Source of the DNA: Alcaligenes faecalis
GTDB taxonomy: Bacteria > Pseudomonadota > Gammaproteobacteria > Burkholderiales > Burkholderiaceae_B
Length of the DNA: 64,000 nt
Assembly: GCF_002443155.1 (NCBI RefSeq)
Contig: NZ_CP023667.1
Coordinates: 1,922,001 to 1,986,000, forward strand
Reading direction: 5' to 3'
Shown here: in pieces, positions 38,260 through 47,908 of the stretch
Numbering within the stretch: the stretch's first letter is position 1
Layout of the letters: each line of letters opens with the position of its first letter
Position numbers and translations under genes: made by a program
The notes under the pieces: model-generated
Database searches by the model: none
Told to the model about the DNA's origin: nothing
The model's input: only the letters and a program-made list of their open reading frames with translations

Positions 38260-39666
38260 TTACTGACGAACGGGAGGCTCGTCCGAAGGCGGCTGATCCA
38301 GGTCCAGATTGATTTTTTCCAGTTTTTCCCGAACCATCGCTTCGCTGACAGGTGCAGGAGAATCATCGCCATGGCGATTTTCGGTATTGGCGCGGCGCAA
38401 GACCCAGGTCACCAGGACCACAATCAATGCCAGTACCACGGCCATCACGGCCAACATATGTTCTTGAATCCAGGACACGGTCTTTTTTGCCTTGTTAACT
38501 GCACCGGCCATCTTGCCCTGCTCGGGCTCGGATGGCACGGAAATCGCTCCTGCCACTGCGGCAGAAGAAGCGGCGCCTGAAGCGCCAGAATGAGTATTAC
38601 CATTGGCAGCATCGCTGCCGGAGTCGCTCAGCCCCAGCTCTTGAGCTGAATCCAGGACGAGATCTTTAGCGGCCTCGCCCTGGGACTGCAAGGCCCGGCC
38701 CAGGGTAGAGACGTTCTCTTCCAGTTGCGAGACACGATCGCCCGTTTCGCGCAGTTCGTGCTGCAATTGCTGCTTGGCGTCACGGGCCTCGGCCCCTGCC
38801 GACAAGAGCAAACGATCCTGACCTTGTGCCTGAGCACCCGATTCGCTGGAGCCGTTTTGCGCCACACCTTGGGAAGCATCGGACTGATCCTGCCCTGCTT
38901 GCGCAGCGGAGCGCAAGGCCTGGGCCTGGTCAATATAGAAACGGCGTGCCTGGGCATCGTCTACGGATAACATGGCCGCCGCATCAGGAATCTGTAGGGT
39001 TTGGCCTGCCTTCAGGCGGTGCATGTTCTGGTCGATGAAGGCATTCGGATTCTGCTTCTGAACCGCCATCATCCACTGATAGGAACTGACACCATCCACC
39101 GCATGGCGACGTGCCAAGGCATGCAAGGTATCACCCGATTTCACGCGTACTGCGCTTTGGGCCTGCACCTTGGAGGCTGTGCTCGAAGGGGAAACCTGCA
39201 CCGACACGGGCGCCTGACGGCCTGCTTGTGGCTGCGTCACTGCTTTAACGGCCACAGGAGCCGGAGCCAGCACACTGACCTGATGCAAGAACTGCCCGCT
39301 ATCACTTTGAATCTGCAAGAGCACGTCGGCCACCGAGCCCGAGAACATCTGCTCGGAGGACAGCCGAATGCGCCGTACTTGCCCCTGCCCGTCCCGGTCG
39401 ATCACGGCCTTCAAGGAGTCCAGATCCACCGGAGGGGTCAAGCCAGCCTGTTGCCAGGCCGACAAGGGAGCGGGTGTCACCCTCAGGGACAGGCTTTCTT
39501 CAGGGCTGATCTGTCGTATGCCCACATCCAGCTTGAAAATCTGATTAGGAGCCGACACCAAACGACTATGGCCGATTTCCAAAGCGGAAACCGGCGCAGC
39601 CGCCAGCATCCCGGCCACTAGCAGGGCCGAACCCAGCGTACGTACAGGATGCAGACGGCCAGCCAT
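38260..39666 (-). CDS. fimV: FimV-like protein with LysM domain
   Basis: A 468-residue inner-membrane protein of the FimV N-terminal family, which in Pseudomonas supports type IV pili, type II secretion and polar signalling. A signal peptide ends near VSA-28; the conserved N-terminal domain starts LEIGHSRLVSAPNQ. A LysM-like domain covers about 168-225 (RVKSGDTLHALARRH). A coiled-coil region follows (QQLQHELRETGDRVSQLEEN), then a membrane helix near 400-420 (AVMAVVLALIVVLVTWVL) and a short cytoplasmic tail. It is shorter than Pseudomonas FimV and lacks the large acidic C-terminus. It starts two bases after asd. Confidence 0.88.
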   Translation of the reverse strand: MAGRLHPVRTLGSALLVAGMLAAAPVSALEIGHSRLVSAPNQIFKLDVGIRQISPEESLSLRVTPAPLSAWQQAGLTPPVDLDSLKAVIDRDGQGQVRRIRLSSEQMFSGSVADVLLQIQSDSGQFLHQVSVLAPAPVAVKAVTQPQAGRQAPVSVQVSPSSTASKVQAQSAVRVKSGDTLHALARRHAVDGVSSYQWMMAVQKQNPNAFIDQNMHRLKAGQTLQIPDAAAMLSVDDAQARRFYIDQAQALRSAAQAGQDQSDASQGVAQNGSSESGAQAQGQDRLLLSAGAEARDAKQQLQHELRETGDRVSQLEENVSTLGRALQSQGEAAKDLVLDSAQELGLSDSGSDAANGNTHSGASGAASSAAVAGAISVPSEPEQGKMAGAVNKAKKTVSWIQEHMLAVMAVVLALIVVLVTWVLRRANTENRHGDDSPAPVSEAMVREKLEKINLDLDQPPSDEPPVRQ

Positions 39667-39668
39667 GA

Positions 39669-40793
39669 TTAGAGCTCGCCCAAAGCGATGCGCAGCATGC
39701 GGCGCAGCGGTTCGGCAGCGCCCCACAGCAACTGGTCACCAACCGTGAAGGCGCTCAGGTACTCGGGACCCATGTTCAACTTGCGCAGACGGCCCACTGG
39801 GATGTCCAGCGTGCCGGTGACGGCAACCGGAGTCAGCGCTTCTACCGTGGCTTGACGTTCGTTAGGCACAACCTTGGCCCATTTGGAACCTTCAGCCAGG
39901 ATGTCGGTGATCTCGTCCAGCGGAACATCGCGAGTCAGCTTGATGGTCAAGGCCTGGCTATGGCAGCGCATGGCACCAATACGCACGCACAAACCGTCGA
40001 TAGGAATGTGCTTGTCCTGTGCGCCACGGCCCAGGATCTTGTTGGTTTCCACGCCTGCTTTCCACTCTTCGCGCGTCATGCCATTGCCCAGATCGGAGTC
40101 GATCCAGGGGATCAGGCTGCCGCCCAGCGGCACGCCGAAGTTTTTCTGAGGCAGGTTGGGATCGCGTTGTGTCTGCAAGACACCGCGGTCGATATCCAGA
40201 ATGGCCGATGCAGGATCGTCCAGCAGGCTGGAGACGGACTGATTGATCAGACCGAACTGAGTCAGCAGTTCGCGCATGTGCTGTGCGCCACCGCCGGAAG
40301 CGGCCTGGTACGTCATGCTGGTCATCCACTCAACCAGGTTCTGGTTGAACAGACCACCCAGACCCATCAGCATGCAGCTAACCGTACAGTTGCCGCCAAT
40401 GAACTGCTTGCCACCTTTGGCCAGTGCAGCATCAATAACAGGACGGTTGATCGGGTCCAGCACGATCACGGAGTTTTCATCCATGCGCAGCGTGCTGGCC
40501 GCGTCAATCCACAAACCGTTCCAGCCAGCGGCACGCAGCTTGGGGTAGATCTGGCTTGTGTAATCTCCACCTTGGGCGGTCACAATAATTGGCAACTTTT
40601 TCAAGGCGTCAATATCGTGGGCGTCCTGCAATGGGCCAGCACCGTCAGCCCACGAAGGAGCTGCGCCGCCAGCATTGCTAGTCGAGAAAAACACCGGCTG
40701 AAAAAGGGAGAAATCGCCTTCGTCGCGCATGCGCTGCATGAGCACGGAGCCCACCATCCCACGCCAGCCGACCAAACCTACCGCTTGAGTCAT
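39669..40793 (-). CDS. asd: Aspartate-semialdehyde dehydrogenase
   Basis: A 374-residue NADPH enzyme that makes aspartate semialdehyde from aspartyl phosphate, the branch point to lysine, diaminopimelate, threonine and methionine. The nucleophile is C136 (GGNCTVSCM) and the acid/base histidine is in [11 protein letters not shown]. The N-terminal [17 protein letters not shown] is the NADP site. AGGTGG precedes the ATG. The 45 bases from leuB are very AT-rich with a T run and TATATAT, so an internal promoter is possible. The order leuB-asd-fimV-truA is conserved in Burkholderiales. Confidence 0.97.
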   Translation of the reverse strand: MTQAVGLVGWRGMVGSVLMQRMRDEGDFSLFQPVFFSTSNAGGAAPSWADGAGPLQDAHDIDALKKLPIIVTAQGGDYTSQIYPKLRAAGWNGLWIDAASTLRMDENSVIVLDPINRPVIDAALAKGGKQFIGGNCTVSCMLMGLGGLFNQNLVEWMTSMTYQAASGGGAQHMRELLTQFGLINQSVSSLLDDPASAILDIDRGVLQTQRDPNLPQKNFGVPLGGSLIPWIDSDLGNGMTREEWKAGVETNKILGRGAQDKHIPIDGLCVRIGAMRCHSQALTIKLTRDVPLDEITDILAEGSKWAKVVPNERQATVEALTPVAVTGTLDIPVGRLRKLNMGPEYLSAFTVGDQLLWGAAEPLRRMLRIALGEL

Positions 40794-40838
40794 GGTAATA
40801 CCACCTGGATATATAAAAAAATAAAACGATAAAAGATA

Positions 40839-41915
40839 CTATCGCAAAGCCTTGAGCACTGCATCCCCCATAGCACTGGTGCTCAGCAATTGGCAACCGT
40901 CTTCGTAGATGTCGCCGGTACGCAAACCTTGTTCGAGCACGCTGGCAACCGCCGCTTCGATACGTTTGGCCTGGTCTTCTGCATTGAGCGAGTAGCGCAG
41001 CAACATGGCAGCGGACAAAATGGTGGCCAAAGGATTGGCCTTGTCCTGACCGGCGATATCGGGTGCCGAGCCGTGGCTGGGTTCGTACAAACCTTGCTGG
41101 GATGCGTTCAGAGATGCCGAGGGCAACATGCCAATGGAGCCTGTCAACATGGCCGCTTCATCCGATAGGATATCGCCAAACAGGTTGCCTGTGACAATCA
41201 CGTCAAATTCTTTTGGTGCGCGCACCAATTGCATGGCGGCATTGTCGACGTACATGTGGCTCAATTCCACGTCCGGATACTCACGGGCCACATCAATCAT
41301 GATGTCACGCCAGAACTGGGATGTTTCCAGCACATTGGACTTGTCCACGCTGCACAAGCGTTTTTGACGTTTTTGTGCGGCCTGGAAACCCACGTGGGCA
41401 ATACGGCGCACTTCGCTTTCGGCGTAGTGCATGGTGTCAAAGCCCTGACGCTCGCCCGCGAAGTTACCCTCTTCCACGGTACGCACGCCACGCGGCTGGC
41501 CGAAGTAAATGTCGCCGGTCAGTTCACGCACGATCAGGATATCCAGACCGGACACGACTTCAGGTTTCAGGGTGGAGGCGTTGGCCAATTGTGGGTACAG
41601 AATGGCGGGACGCAGATTGGCGAACAGACCCATGGCACGACGCAAACCCAAAATGGCTTGCTCGGGACGCAGATGACGCTCCAGAGAGTCGTATTTCCAG
41701 TCACCCACGGCGCCGAACAACACGGCGTCGGAGCCTTGAGCCAGGCTCAAGGTTTCGGGTGGCAGGGGGTGGCCGTGCAAATCGTAAGCGGCGCCACCCA
41801 CCGGAGCCACGGCCATTTCCAGGTCCATGCCCAGGGCGCCCAGCACGCGCTGAGCCTGTTCGGTAATCTCGGGACCGATGCCATCACCGGGCAATACTGC
41901 GATTTTATGAGTCAT
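40839..41915 (-). CDS. leuB: 3-isopropylmalate dehydrogenase
   Basis: A 358-residue NAD-dependent enzyme oxidising and decarboxylating 3-isopropylmalate to 2-oxoisocaproate in leucine synthesis. [17 protein letters not shown] is the family start. [27 protein letters not shown] and the metal-binding region [19 protein letters not shown] are complete. The start has no clear ribosome-binding site, although the frame stays open 21 codons upstream. It follows leuD after 119 bases that contain a GC-rich hairpin (41956-41975). Confidence 0.97.
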   Translation of the reverse strand: MTHKIAVLPGDGIGPEITEQAQRVLGALGMDLEMAVAPVGGAAYDLHGHPLPPETLSLAQGSDAVLFGAVGDWKYDSLERHLRPEQAILGLRRAMGLFANLRPAILYPQLANASTLKPEVVSGLDILIVRELTGDIYFGQPRGVRTVEEGNFAGERQGFDTMHYAESEVRRIAHVGFQAAQKRQKRLCSVDKSNVLETSQFWRDIMIDVAREYPDVELSHMYVDNAAMQLVRAPKEFDVIVTGNLFGDILSDEAAMLTGSIGMLPSASLNASQQGLYEPSHGSAPDIAGQDKANPLATILSAAMLLRYSLNAEDQAKRIEAAVASVLEQGLRTGDIYEDGCQLLSTSAMGDAVLKALR

Positions 41916-41955
41916 GATGAATAGGACGTAAAAATTAGGAAGTAAGTGTGAAGAA

Positions 41956-41975
41956 CTCCGGCCAACTGGCCGGAG
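41956..41975. other. GC-rich hairpin between leuD and leuB
   Basis: CTCCGGCC and GGCCGGAG flank a four-base loop. No T run follows on the minus strand, so it is not a normal terminator; it could protect or process the leuCD message. Confidence 0.5.
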
Positions 41976-42034
41976 CATCTTGGCCGCCTAGGAAGGCAGC
42001 AACAGCATGGCTTCTACAAAACCTGCACCTATGC

Positions 42035-42679
42035 TCAAGGTTGCCCAACCAGCCAAGGGTGGCGGGCCAGACGCTCGGCTTCGTATTGACGGATCATGTC
42101 CGCTTTCTGCAAGGTCAGGCCAATTTCATCCAGACCATTCAAGAGGCTGTGCTTGCGCGAGGCATCAATGGTGAACGGCAGTTCACGACCTTCAGGTGTA
42201 ATGACGCGCTGCTCGGCCAGATCAATACGCAGCTTGTAACCGGGGAAGGCTTTGACTTCATCAAACAGGCGGGCAATATCCAGCTCGTTCAGGACAATGG
42301 GCAACAAGCCGTTCTTGAAGCTGTTGTTGAAGAAAATATCCGCAAAAGACGGCGCGATAATGGCGCGAAAGCCATACTGCATCAAGGCCCAGGGAGCGTG
42401 CTCGCGGCTGGAGCCACAGCCAAAGTTCTTGCGTGCCAACAGCACGGAAGCGCCCTGGTAGCGGTCCTGGTTCAGCACAAAGTCCGGGTTCAGCGGACGG
42501 CGGGAATTGTCCATGCCGGGCTCGCCGTGGTCCAGATAGCGCAATTCATCAAACAAGTTGGGACCGAAGCCGGTGCGCTTGATGGATTTGAGGAACTGTT
42601 TGGGGATGATCAAGTCCGTATCCACGTTCTCCCGATCCAAGGGAGCGACCAGACCTTCATGAGTAGTAAATGCTTGCAT
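42035..42679 (-). CDS. leuD: 3-isopropylmalate dehydratase small subunit
   Basis: A 214-residue swivel-domain subunit that joins LeuC to isomerise 2-isopropylmalate to 3-isopropylmalate. [45 protein letters not shown] (split: [26 protein letters not shown]) are typical. The ATG of MQAFTTHEG follows GAGGAAAT. It starts 13 bases after leuC. Confidence 0.97.
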   Translation of the reverse strand: MQAFTTHEGLVAPLDRENVDTDLIIPKQFLKSIKRTGFGPNLFDELRYLDHGEPGMDNSRRPLNPDFVLNQDRYQGASVLLARKNFGCGSSREHAPWALMQYGFRAIIAPSFADIFFNNSFKNGLLPIVLNELDIARLFDEVKAFPGYKLRIDLAEQRVITPEGRELPFTIDASRKHSLLNGLDEIGLTLQKADMIRQYEAERLARHPWLVGQP

Positions 42680-42692
42680 GGTGTGGATTTCC

Positions 42693-44096
42693 TCAGTTGA
42701 ACGAACGCACGTCGACAAAATGGCCGGCAATGGCGGCGGCGGCCGCCATGGCTGGGCTGACCAGGTGGGTACGACCACCCTGCCCCTGACGTCCTTCAAA
42801 GTTACGGTTGGAGGTCGAAGCGCAACGCTCGCCCGGCTCCAGACGGTCGGCGTTCATGGCCAGACACATGGAACAACCAGGCTCACGCCATTCAAAACCG
42901 GCATTCAGGAAAATCTTGTCCAGACCCTCTTGCTCGGCCTGACGTTTCACCAGACCAGAGCCGGGAACAATCATGGCCTGCTTGACGTTGGAAGCGACTT
43001 TGCGACCTTTGGCCACGCTGGCGGCCGCACGCAAGTCTTCAATACGGGCATTGGTACAGGAGCCGATGAACACGCGGTCGATACGGATATCGGTCAAGGG
43101 CATATTGGGCGTCAGGCCCATGTATTCCAAGGCACGCTCCATGCCATTGCGGGCAACTTCGTCTTTTTCTTTCTCTGGATCGGGTACACGGCTGTCAATA
43201 GGCAGCACCATTTCTGGCGAGGTACCCCAGGTCAGTTGAGGGGTGATCTGGCTGGCGTCGATGCGGATCACGCGGTCAAACTCGGCACCTTCGTCAGTGT
43301 GCAAGGTGTTCCAGTAAGCCACGGCCTGATCCCACAACACGCCTTTGGGCGAGTAAGGACGGCCACGCAGGTACTGAATGGTTTGCTCGTCCACAGCAAC
43401 CATGCCCGAACGTGCCCCGGCTTCAATCGCCATATTGCACACGGTCATGCGGCCTTCCATGCTCAAGGCGCGAATCGCCGAGCCGCCGAACTCAATGGCG
43501 TAGCCCGTACCACCAGCAGTACCGATCTGACCGATCACGTACAGGATCAAGTCCTTGGCGGTACAGCCAAAAGGCAGCTTGCCGTCTACCTGGATCAGCA
43601 TGCTTTTGCTTTTCTTCATCAGCAAGGTCTGGGTGGCCAGCGTGTGCTCGACTTCCGAAGTACCAATACCAAAGGCCAAAGCGCCCACGGCACCGTGCGT
43701 GCTGGTGTGGGAGTCACCACAAACCACGGTCATGCCGGGCAAGGTCGCCCCCTGCTCGGGGCCCACAATGTGCACAATGCCCTGACGCACATCGTTCATG
43801 CGGAACTCGGTAATGCCAAATTCTTCGCAGTTGGCGTCCAGGGTATCAACCTGCAGACGCGAGATCGGGTCTGCAATACCGTTCTGGCGGGAGGTGGTGG
43901 GAACGTTGTGGTCCGCCACAGCCAGGTTGGCACTGATGCGCCAAGGCTTGCGGCCGGCCAGTGTCAGACCTTCAAAGGCCTGGGGGCTGGTCACTTCATG
44001 CAGCAAGTGGCGATCAATGTAGATCAAACAGGTGCCATCCGTGTCCTGATGCACGACGTGTTCGTCGAACAACTTATCGTATAAGGTTTTTGCCAT
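42693..44096 (-). CDS. leuC: 3-isopropylmalate dehydratase large subunit
   Basis: A 467-residue aconitase-family subunit carrying a [4Fe-4S] cluster. The cluster cysteines lie in [13 protein letters not shown] and [23 protein letters not shown] is the substrate region. It heads leuC-leuD-leuB and is followed in the same direction by asd, fimV and truA. A plausible promoter lies about 65-95 bases upstream (TTGTCC, 16 bases, CATAAT on the minus strand), with a long palindrome just beyond it. Confidence 0.97.
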   Translation of the reverse strand: MAKTLYDKLFDEHVVHQDTDGTCLIYIDRHLLHEVTSPQAFEGLTLAGRKPWRISANLAVADHNVPTTSRQNGIADPISRLQVDTLDANCEEFGITEFRMNDVRQGIVHIVGPEQGATLPGMTVVCGDSHTSTHGAVGALAFGIGTSEVEHTLATQTLLMKKSKSMLIQVDGKLPFGCTAKDLILYVIGQIGTAGGTGYAIEFGGSAIRALSMEGRMTVCNMAIEAGARSGMVAVDEQTIQYLRGRPYSPKGVLWDQAVAYWNTLHTDEGAEFDRVIRIDASQITPQLTWGTSPEMVLPIDSRVPDPEKEKDEVARNGMERALEYMGLTPNMPLTDIRIDRVFIGSCTNARIEDLRAAASVAKGRKVASNVKQAMIVPGSGLVKRQAEQEGLDKIFLNAGFEWREPGCSMCLAMNADRLEPGERCASTSNRNFEGRQGQGGRTHLVSPAMAAAAAIAGHFVDVRSFN

Positions 44097-44161
44097 TGCG
44101 CTCTCGCGATTCAGTTAAGACTACAACCCGTACAGAACGGGCTGCACATAAATTTTTTCTT

Positions 44162-44189
44162 ATTATGACAGGCGCAGTAACTGGGACAA
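44162..44189 (-). promoter_or_regulatory. Probable promoter of leuCDB
   Basis: On the minus strand TTGTCC and CATAAT are 16 bases apart, giving a leader of about 60 bases before leuC. The leader contains a small hairpin (CAACCCGT/ACGGGCTG). Confidence 0.5.
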
Positions 44190-44197
44190 GGCCAGTC

Positions 44198-44228
44198 ACT
44201 ATCCTAGTATTGAAACTACTAGGATAGT
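44198..44228. promoter_or_regulatory. Perfect inverted repeat upstream of the leu promoter
   Basis: ACTATCCTAGTA and TACTAGGATAGT are perfect 12-base arms with a seven-base spacer, centred just upstream of the proposed -35 box. No T run follows on either strand, so it is more likely a regulator site, perhaps LysR-type, than a terminator. Confidence 0.65.
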
Positions 44229-44371
44229 TGAACGAAAAAGCCAAAAGGGCCGAACCACACGGAGTAACGACATAAATCCGCAATCTAATGACCGAATCAC
44301 GGACACAGCGCTCACCAAGCACGTCGCACAGCTCGATAGCTTAATAACAAATCAAATGAGGATGGCCTGTC

Positions 44372-45805
44372 TTAATGATTGCTGAAAACGGCAATAGCTG
44401 CGCTCAAGCGCCGAACCCAATCATCTGCCATGCGTTGATCCCTGATATTGGCAAAGCCCATCAACAGCCCCTTATGCTCGGCAGGCGGCATTTGCCAATC
44501 ACTCAGTGCCTGTACCGCCAAACCTTTTGCCTGCGCCGCTTTGGCCAGAACCCGGTCATCTTCAGCCTGCTTCAGATTGGCGAGCACATGAATGCCCCCT
44601 GCCTGGCTTTGTATCTGCAAACGCTCTCCCAAGGTCTGCTCCAGCGCCTCTACCAACCAGGCACGTCGTTGCGCATATAAGGTCCGCATCTTGCGCAGGT
44701 GCCGCGCAAAATAGCCCTGCTCCATGAAGTCCGCCACCGTGGCCTGCGTCAGGATGGACCCCGGCCCGCCTGAATAATGAGCCGCCTGTTGGAAGCGCCC
44801 CACCTGAGACAGTGGTGCGACCAGGTACGCCAGACGCAAGCCGGGATTCAGGACCTTGCTGAAGGTGCCGGTATAGATCACCCTATCGTCCCTATCCAGG
44901 CTTTTCAGGGCCGGCAAAGGACGACCGTGGTAGCGAAACTCACTGTCGTAATCGTCCTCTACAATCCAGGCCTGCTGCTGTCTGGCCCAATCCAGCAACT
45001 GAAAGCGTCTGGGCAGAGCCATGGCCATGCCCATAGGACTTTGATGGGTGGGTGTCACGATGGCGAAACGTGCCTGTGGGCAGTGCTGCTGCCCGGCGAT
45101 AATGTCCAGACCTTCCTCATCCAGCGGCACCGCATACGCCTGCATACCCGCCTGTTTCAGAAACTGGCGGGCAAAGATATAGCCGGGGTTTTCATACCAG
45201 CCCGCCTCTCCCGAATTCAGAACGCTACGACACACCAGTTCCAGCGCCCCCCAATAGCCCGCCGTCACAAACACCTGCTCGGGCAGACACGCTATGCCAC
45301 GTGACACGCCCAAATAAGCCGCAATGGCCCTCCGCAGCGGTGCATAGCCCGCCGGATCGGGATAACGCATTGCCAAGGCCCCCAGGGCACGCTGATTCTG
45401 ATTGGCCAACCGTGTCCAGGTCTTGCGCGGAAAGGCGTCCAAAGCAGGCAAACCCATTTGAAACGGCAAAGGTGGAGCGTGCTCGGCGGGCACATAGGGC
45501 GAGGAGCGCTGGGGAGAAGCCGGCACACTGGTGTATCGCTTGGCCTCCAGCCGGTCTAACTGTGGTGACACTACCGTTCCTGCCGGCCCTCGGGCTAGAA
45601 AGTAGCCTTCACCCAGCAGGATTTGATAGGCCTGCTCGACCGTACCCTTGGCCACGTTCAGCTCACTGGCCAGGCTGCGCACGGATGGCACTCGGTCGCC
45701 GGGGCGCAGTTGGCCCGCGGCTATCGCATCCCGAAAGCGCTCGTACAGCTGTTGATAAATAGGAATGCCTGGTTCCCGGCTGGGTTTCCAGTGGCGTAGA
45801 TCCAT
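44372..45805 (-). CDS. MocR-type GntR/aminotransferase regulator (PdxR-like)
   Basis: A 477-residue regulator: an N-terminal GntR winged helix (about 12-75, IYQQLYERFRDAIAAGQLRP, VPSVRSLASELNVAKGTVEQ) joined to a class I aminotransferase-fold domain that binds PLP, with the Schiff-base lysine in YTGTFSKVLNPGLRL. Such proteins sense PLP or an amino compound. The start at MDLRHWKPS is chosen because AGGA lies seven bases upstream; 19 further open codons would run through a long inverted repeat. It diverges from a carboxymuconolactone decarboxylase-like gene, a probable target. Confidence 0.9.
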   Translation of the reverse strand: MDLRHWKPSREPGIPIYQQLYERFRDAIAAGQLRPGDRVPSVRSLASELNVAKGTVEQAYQILLGEGYFLARGPAGTVVSPQLDRLEAKRYTSVPASPQRSSPYVPAEHAPPLPFQMGLPALDAFPRKTWTRLANQNQRALGALAMRYPDPAGYAPLRRAIAAYLGVSRGIACLPEQVFVTAGYWGALELVCRSVLNSGEAGWYENPGYIFARQFLKQAGMQAYAVPLDEEGLDIIAGQQHCPQARFAIVTPTHQSPMGMAMALPRRFQLLDWARQQQAWIVEDDYDSEFRYHGRPLPALKSLDRDDRVIYTGTFSKVLNPGLRLAYLVAPLSQVGRFQQAAHYSGGPGSILTQATVADFMEQGYFARHLRKMRTLYAQRRAWLVEALEQTLGERLQIQSQAGGIHVLANLKQAEDDRVLAKAAQAKGLAVQALSDWQMPPAEHKGLLMGFANIRDQRMADDWVRRLSAAIAVFSNH

Positions 45806-45809
45806 ACCT

Positions 45810-45855
45810 ATGTCCTGGTCATTAATTGATTTCTTGCCCCTGATGACCAGGACAT
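45810..45855. promoter_or_regulatory. Inverted-repeat operator of the MocR regulator
   Basis: ATGTCCTGGTCAT (45810-45822) and ATGACCAGGACAT (45843-45855) are perfect 13-base arms, centres 33 bases apart (about three turns). The proximal arm contains the AGGA ribosome-binding site of the regulator gene. Confidence 0.75.
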
Positions 45856-45986
45856 TACTCATGGATAATCAACAAGTAAAGCAGGCAGCCCGGCTAGATG
45901 ATCAGACTGCGACAAACCCTGAATCACGCACAGTCACAAAACGAAAGGCTGCCCTCCCCCCCGTCTTACTTTAGATTGGATACGCC

Positions 45987-46418
45987 ATGAGTACACTTCG
46001 CCTTCCCTACGACACCCTGTCCCCAAAAGCCTACCAAGGTCTGCTGCAAACGAAGCTGGCTTTGGACAAAAGCAGCCTGGGCAAAGAATTTATTGAGCTG
46101 GTTAATTTACGTATTTCGCAAATCAACGGCTGCTCCTTCTGCCTGGAAATGCACGCTGCATCCTTGCGCAGCTCGGGTGTGGCCAATGCCAAGATAGACA
46201 GCCTGCCAGGCTGGCGTGTCAGCGCGCATTTTGACGAACGCGAGCGTGCAGCCTTGGAATGGACGGAATCCGTGGTGGATATTGCTCACACCCATGCACC
46301 CGACGAGCACTTCGAGCCTTTGAAAGCGCATTTCAGTGATGCAGAAATTTCGGACCTGACCTTTGCAATTGCCTTGATGAGCGCCTTCAACCGCCTGGCT
46401 ATCAGCATGCGCAAGTGA
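45987..46418 (+). CDS. Carboxymuconolactone decarboxylase family protein (AhpD-like)
   Basis: A 143-residue protein of the AhpD/CMD fold. The redox motif is C49-x2-C52 with H56 (NGCSFCLEMHAASL), which marks the alkylhydroperoxidase-like branch and not true decarboxylases. It may reduce peroxides or act as a redox partner. It diverges from a MocR regulator across 181 bases holding a large inverted repeat, so it is the likely regulated gene. Confidence 0.9.
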   Translation: MSTLRLPYDTLSPKAYQGLLQTKLALDKSSLGKEFIELVNLRISQINGCSFCLEMHAASLRSSGVANAKIDSLPGWRVSAHFDERERAALEWTESVVDIAHTHAPDEHFEPLKAHFSDAEISDLTFAIALMSAFNRLAISMRK

Positions 46419-46484
46419 GCGTGAGTGATGATTCTGCAGCGGCAAGAAACAAGAACCCCGCACCAGAAGTCAATCTTCAGACGG

Positions 46485-46522
46485 AATAAGACCGTTCAGC
46501 TGCAACACTGAACGGTCGGCTT
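46485..46522 (+). terminator. Intrinsic terminator of the AhpD-like gene
   Basis: GACCGTTCAG and CTGAACGGTC form a ten-base stem with an eight-base loop; outer AATAAG and CTTATT also pair. The T-rich side is short but suitable. Confidence 0.7.
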
Positions 46523-46599
46523 ATTTGCCAACAATCCTGCCTTTACCGCAGGCCGTGCCGCAATCACATCAAGCGACCACTGAATTAGCCATGCAATAA

Positions 46600-46635
46600 C
46601 CCCCGAAGCTTGGAATAATGTCCAAGTTCCGGGGG
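46600..46635 (-). terminator. Hairpin downstream of the HbpS-like gene
   Basis: CCCCCGAAGCTTGGA pairs at 13 of 15 positions with TCCAAGTTCCGGGGG. The minus-strand tail TTATT is weak, so termination is probable but not certain. Confidence 0.5.
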
Positions 46636-46674
46636 GGCAGTTCAGGGGTGGCTCCCCAATCTGCAGGAATGCGT

Positions 46675-47160
46675 TTACTTCAGATCGGCCTTCAGGGTTT
46701 CCAGGGCCCCTACGGCGCACGCTTCGTCCAGGTGGCCGCCAGGCGCACCGCCCACGCCGATGGCGCCTATCGTGTCATTGCCGACCTTGACCGGCACGCC
46801 GCCGCCCAGCAGCAAAAAGCCCTGGATATCACCCAGATTGGCGGCGCCAGCATTTTTCTGCGAACCCTCCAGCATGGCGCTGGTCAGGCTGCGAGCCGAA
46901 GCGGACGTGTAGGCCTTGTCGATGCTGGCATTAACCGTATGCGGACCGGCCTGGTCGGCACGCTGGAACGCACGCAGTACGCCGGCGCGGTCAACCACAG
47001 CCGCCGACACGTTGTAACCTTTGGCCGAACATTGCTTGGCGGTTTCGGCAGCCAGACGATTAGCCAGATCCAGGGAGATGTTTTTTTCGGTCAGCACACC
47101 CTGGGCCTGGGCGGCGCCAGCGGCGAACAACAACGCCATCAAAAGGGAAGAGCGCAACAT
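46675..47160 (-). CDS. Secreted GlcG/HbpS family heme-binding-like protein
   Basis: A 161-residue protein of the GlcG/HbpS (DUF336) family with a signal peptide (MLRSSLLMALLFAAGAAQAQ), so periplasmic. The family body (AVVDRAGVLRAFQRADQAG, GGGVPVKVGNDTIGAIGVGGAPGG split as GGGVPVKVG and IGAIGVGGAPGG) is complete. The Streptomyces relative HbpS binds heme and tunes the sensor kinase SenS. Here the gene directly follows a sensor kinase/regulator pair on the same strand, with its own palindromes and a TATAGT box upstream. Ligand unproven. Confidence 0.85.
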   Translation of the reverse strand: MLRSSLLMALLFAAGAAQAQGVLTEKNISLDLANRLAAETAKQCSAKGYNVSAAVVDRAGVLRAFQRADQAGPHTVNASIDKAYTSASARSLTSAMLEGSQKNAGAANLGDIQGFLLLGGGVPVKVGNDTIGAIGVGGAPGGHLDEACAVGALETLKADLK

Positions 47161-47184
47161 AGCAGTAATCTCCATTTATCAGTT

Positions 47185-47243
47185 CCGACAACATTGTCGG
47201 CATGGAAAAACTATACTTGCGCCGCCCGAACGGGACTATTCGG
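47185..47243 (-). promoter_or_regulatory. Promoter region with two palindromes before the HbpS-like gene
   Basis: CCGACAACATTGTCGG (47185-47200) is a 16-base palindrome with seven-base arms. CCGAA/TTCGG (47226-47243) is a second, looser repeat. Between them the minus strand has TATAGT (47210-47215) as a possible -10 box; no good -35 is seen, which would fit activator dependence. Confidence 0.5.
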
Positions 47244-47269
47244 ACGCTTACCCTCGCCTCTACGTAGTT

Positions 47270-47908
47270 TTACGGAGAGGCACTCACCAAGCTGGCGTAA
47301 TGCCGAATCAGGTGGGCCAGGTTATCGACCTGCAGTTTGGCAAACAAGTTTGCGCGATGCGTTTCAACCGTACGGGGCGACAGCGCCAACGCCCGACCAA
47401 TCTCCTTATTGGTCAGGCCCTCGACAATCAGCGCCAGCACCTCGCGCTCACGCTCGGACAAACTGGTGTAACGCTCGCGCACCCACTGATCGGCCGCAAG
47501 CCGCTCGCGGCGATGCACATGCTGGCGCACAGCCTGCTGAACCGTATCCAGCAGCACATCGTCACTGACCGGCTTTTCCAGAAACTCGATAGCCCCCGCC
47601 TTGAAGGCGCGCCGACACATGTCCACTGTGCCGTGCCCGGTCAACAAAATGATGGGCTGATCCACGCCTTGCTCGACCAAGGTATCAAGCAAGGTCAATC
47701 CACTGATGCCGGGCATGCGCACATCCAGAATCAAGGCCCCGATAGACTGCCGATCGAAAGACTCCAGAAACTGTTGTGGGTCCGCCCAAGTCTGCACGCG
47801 TAACCCTACCGTGCTGATCAATAAGGACAGGCTTTGACGCACGGCGGCATCATCGTCCAGCAGATGGATCAAGGGCGACAGGCCAGAGCCATTTTCGGTC
47901 GGGTTCAT
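47270..47908 (-). CDS. FixJ/LuxR-type response regulator
   Basis: A 212-residue regulator with a receiver domain (phospho-acceptor D62 in LDVRMPGISG, conserved K in LEKPVSDD) and a C-terminal LuxR helix-turn-helix (LSEREREVLALIVEGLTNKEIG, about 148-205). Its start codon overlaps the kinase stop by four bases. The probable targets include the HbpS-like gene just downstream, whose promoter carries palindromes. Confidence 0.94.
   Translation of the reverse strand: MNPTENGSGLSPLIHLLDDDAAVRQSLSLLISTVGLRVQTWADPQQFLESFDRQSIGALILDVRMPGISGLTLLDTLVEQGVDQPIILLTGHGTVDMCRRAFKAGAIEFLEKPVSDDVLLDTVQQAVRQHVHRRERLAADQWVRERYTSLSEREREVLALIVEGLTNKEIGRALALSPRTVETHRANLFAKLQVDNLAHLIRHYASLVSASP

Noticed and set aside
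41916..42034. Small lipoprotein (entericidin-like) gene between leuD and leuB
   Set aside because: Some relatives have one near leuD, but no frame here encodes a signal peptide with a lipobox.
45861..45974. Short 37-codon frame upstream of the AhpD-like gene
   Set aside because: It has an ATG but no ribosome-binding site, low-complexity composition and starts inside the operator region; probably leader sequence.
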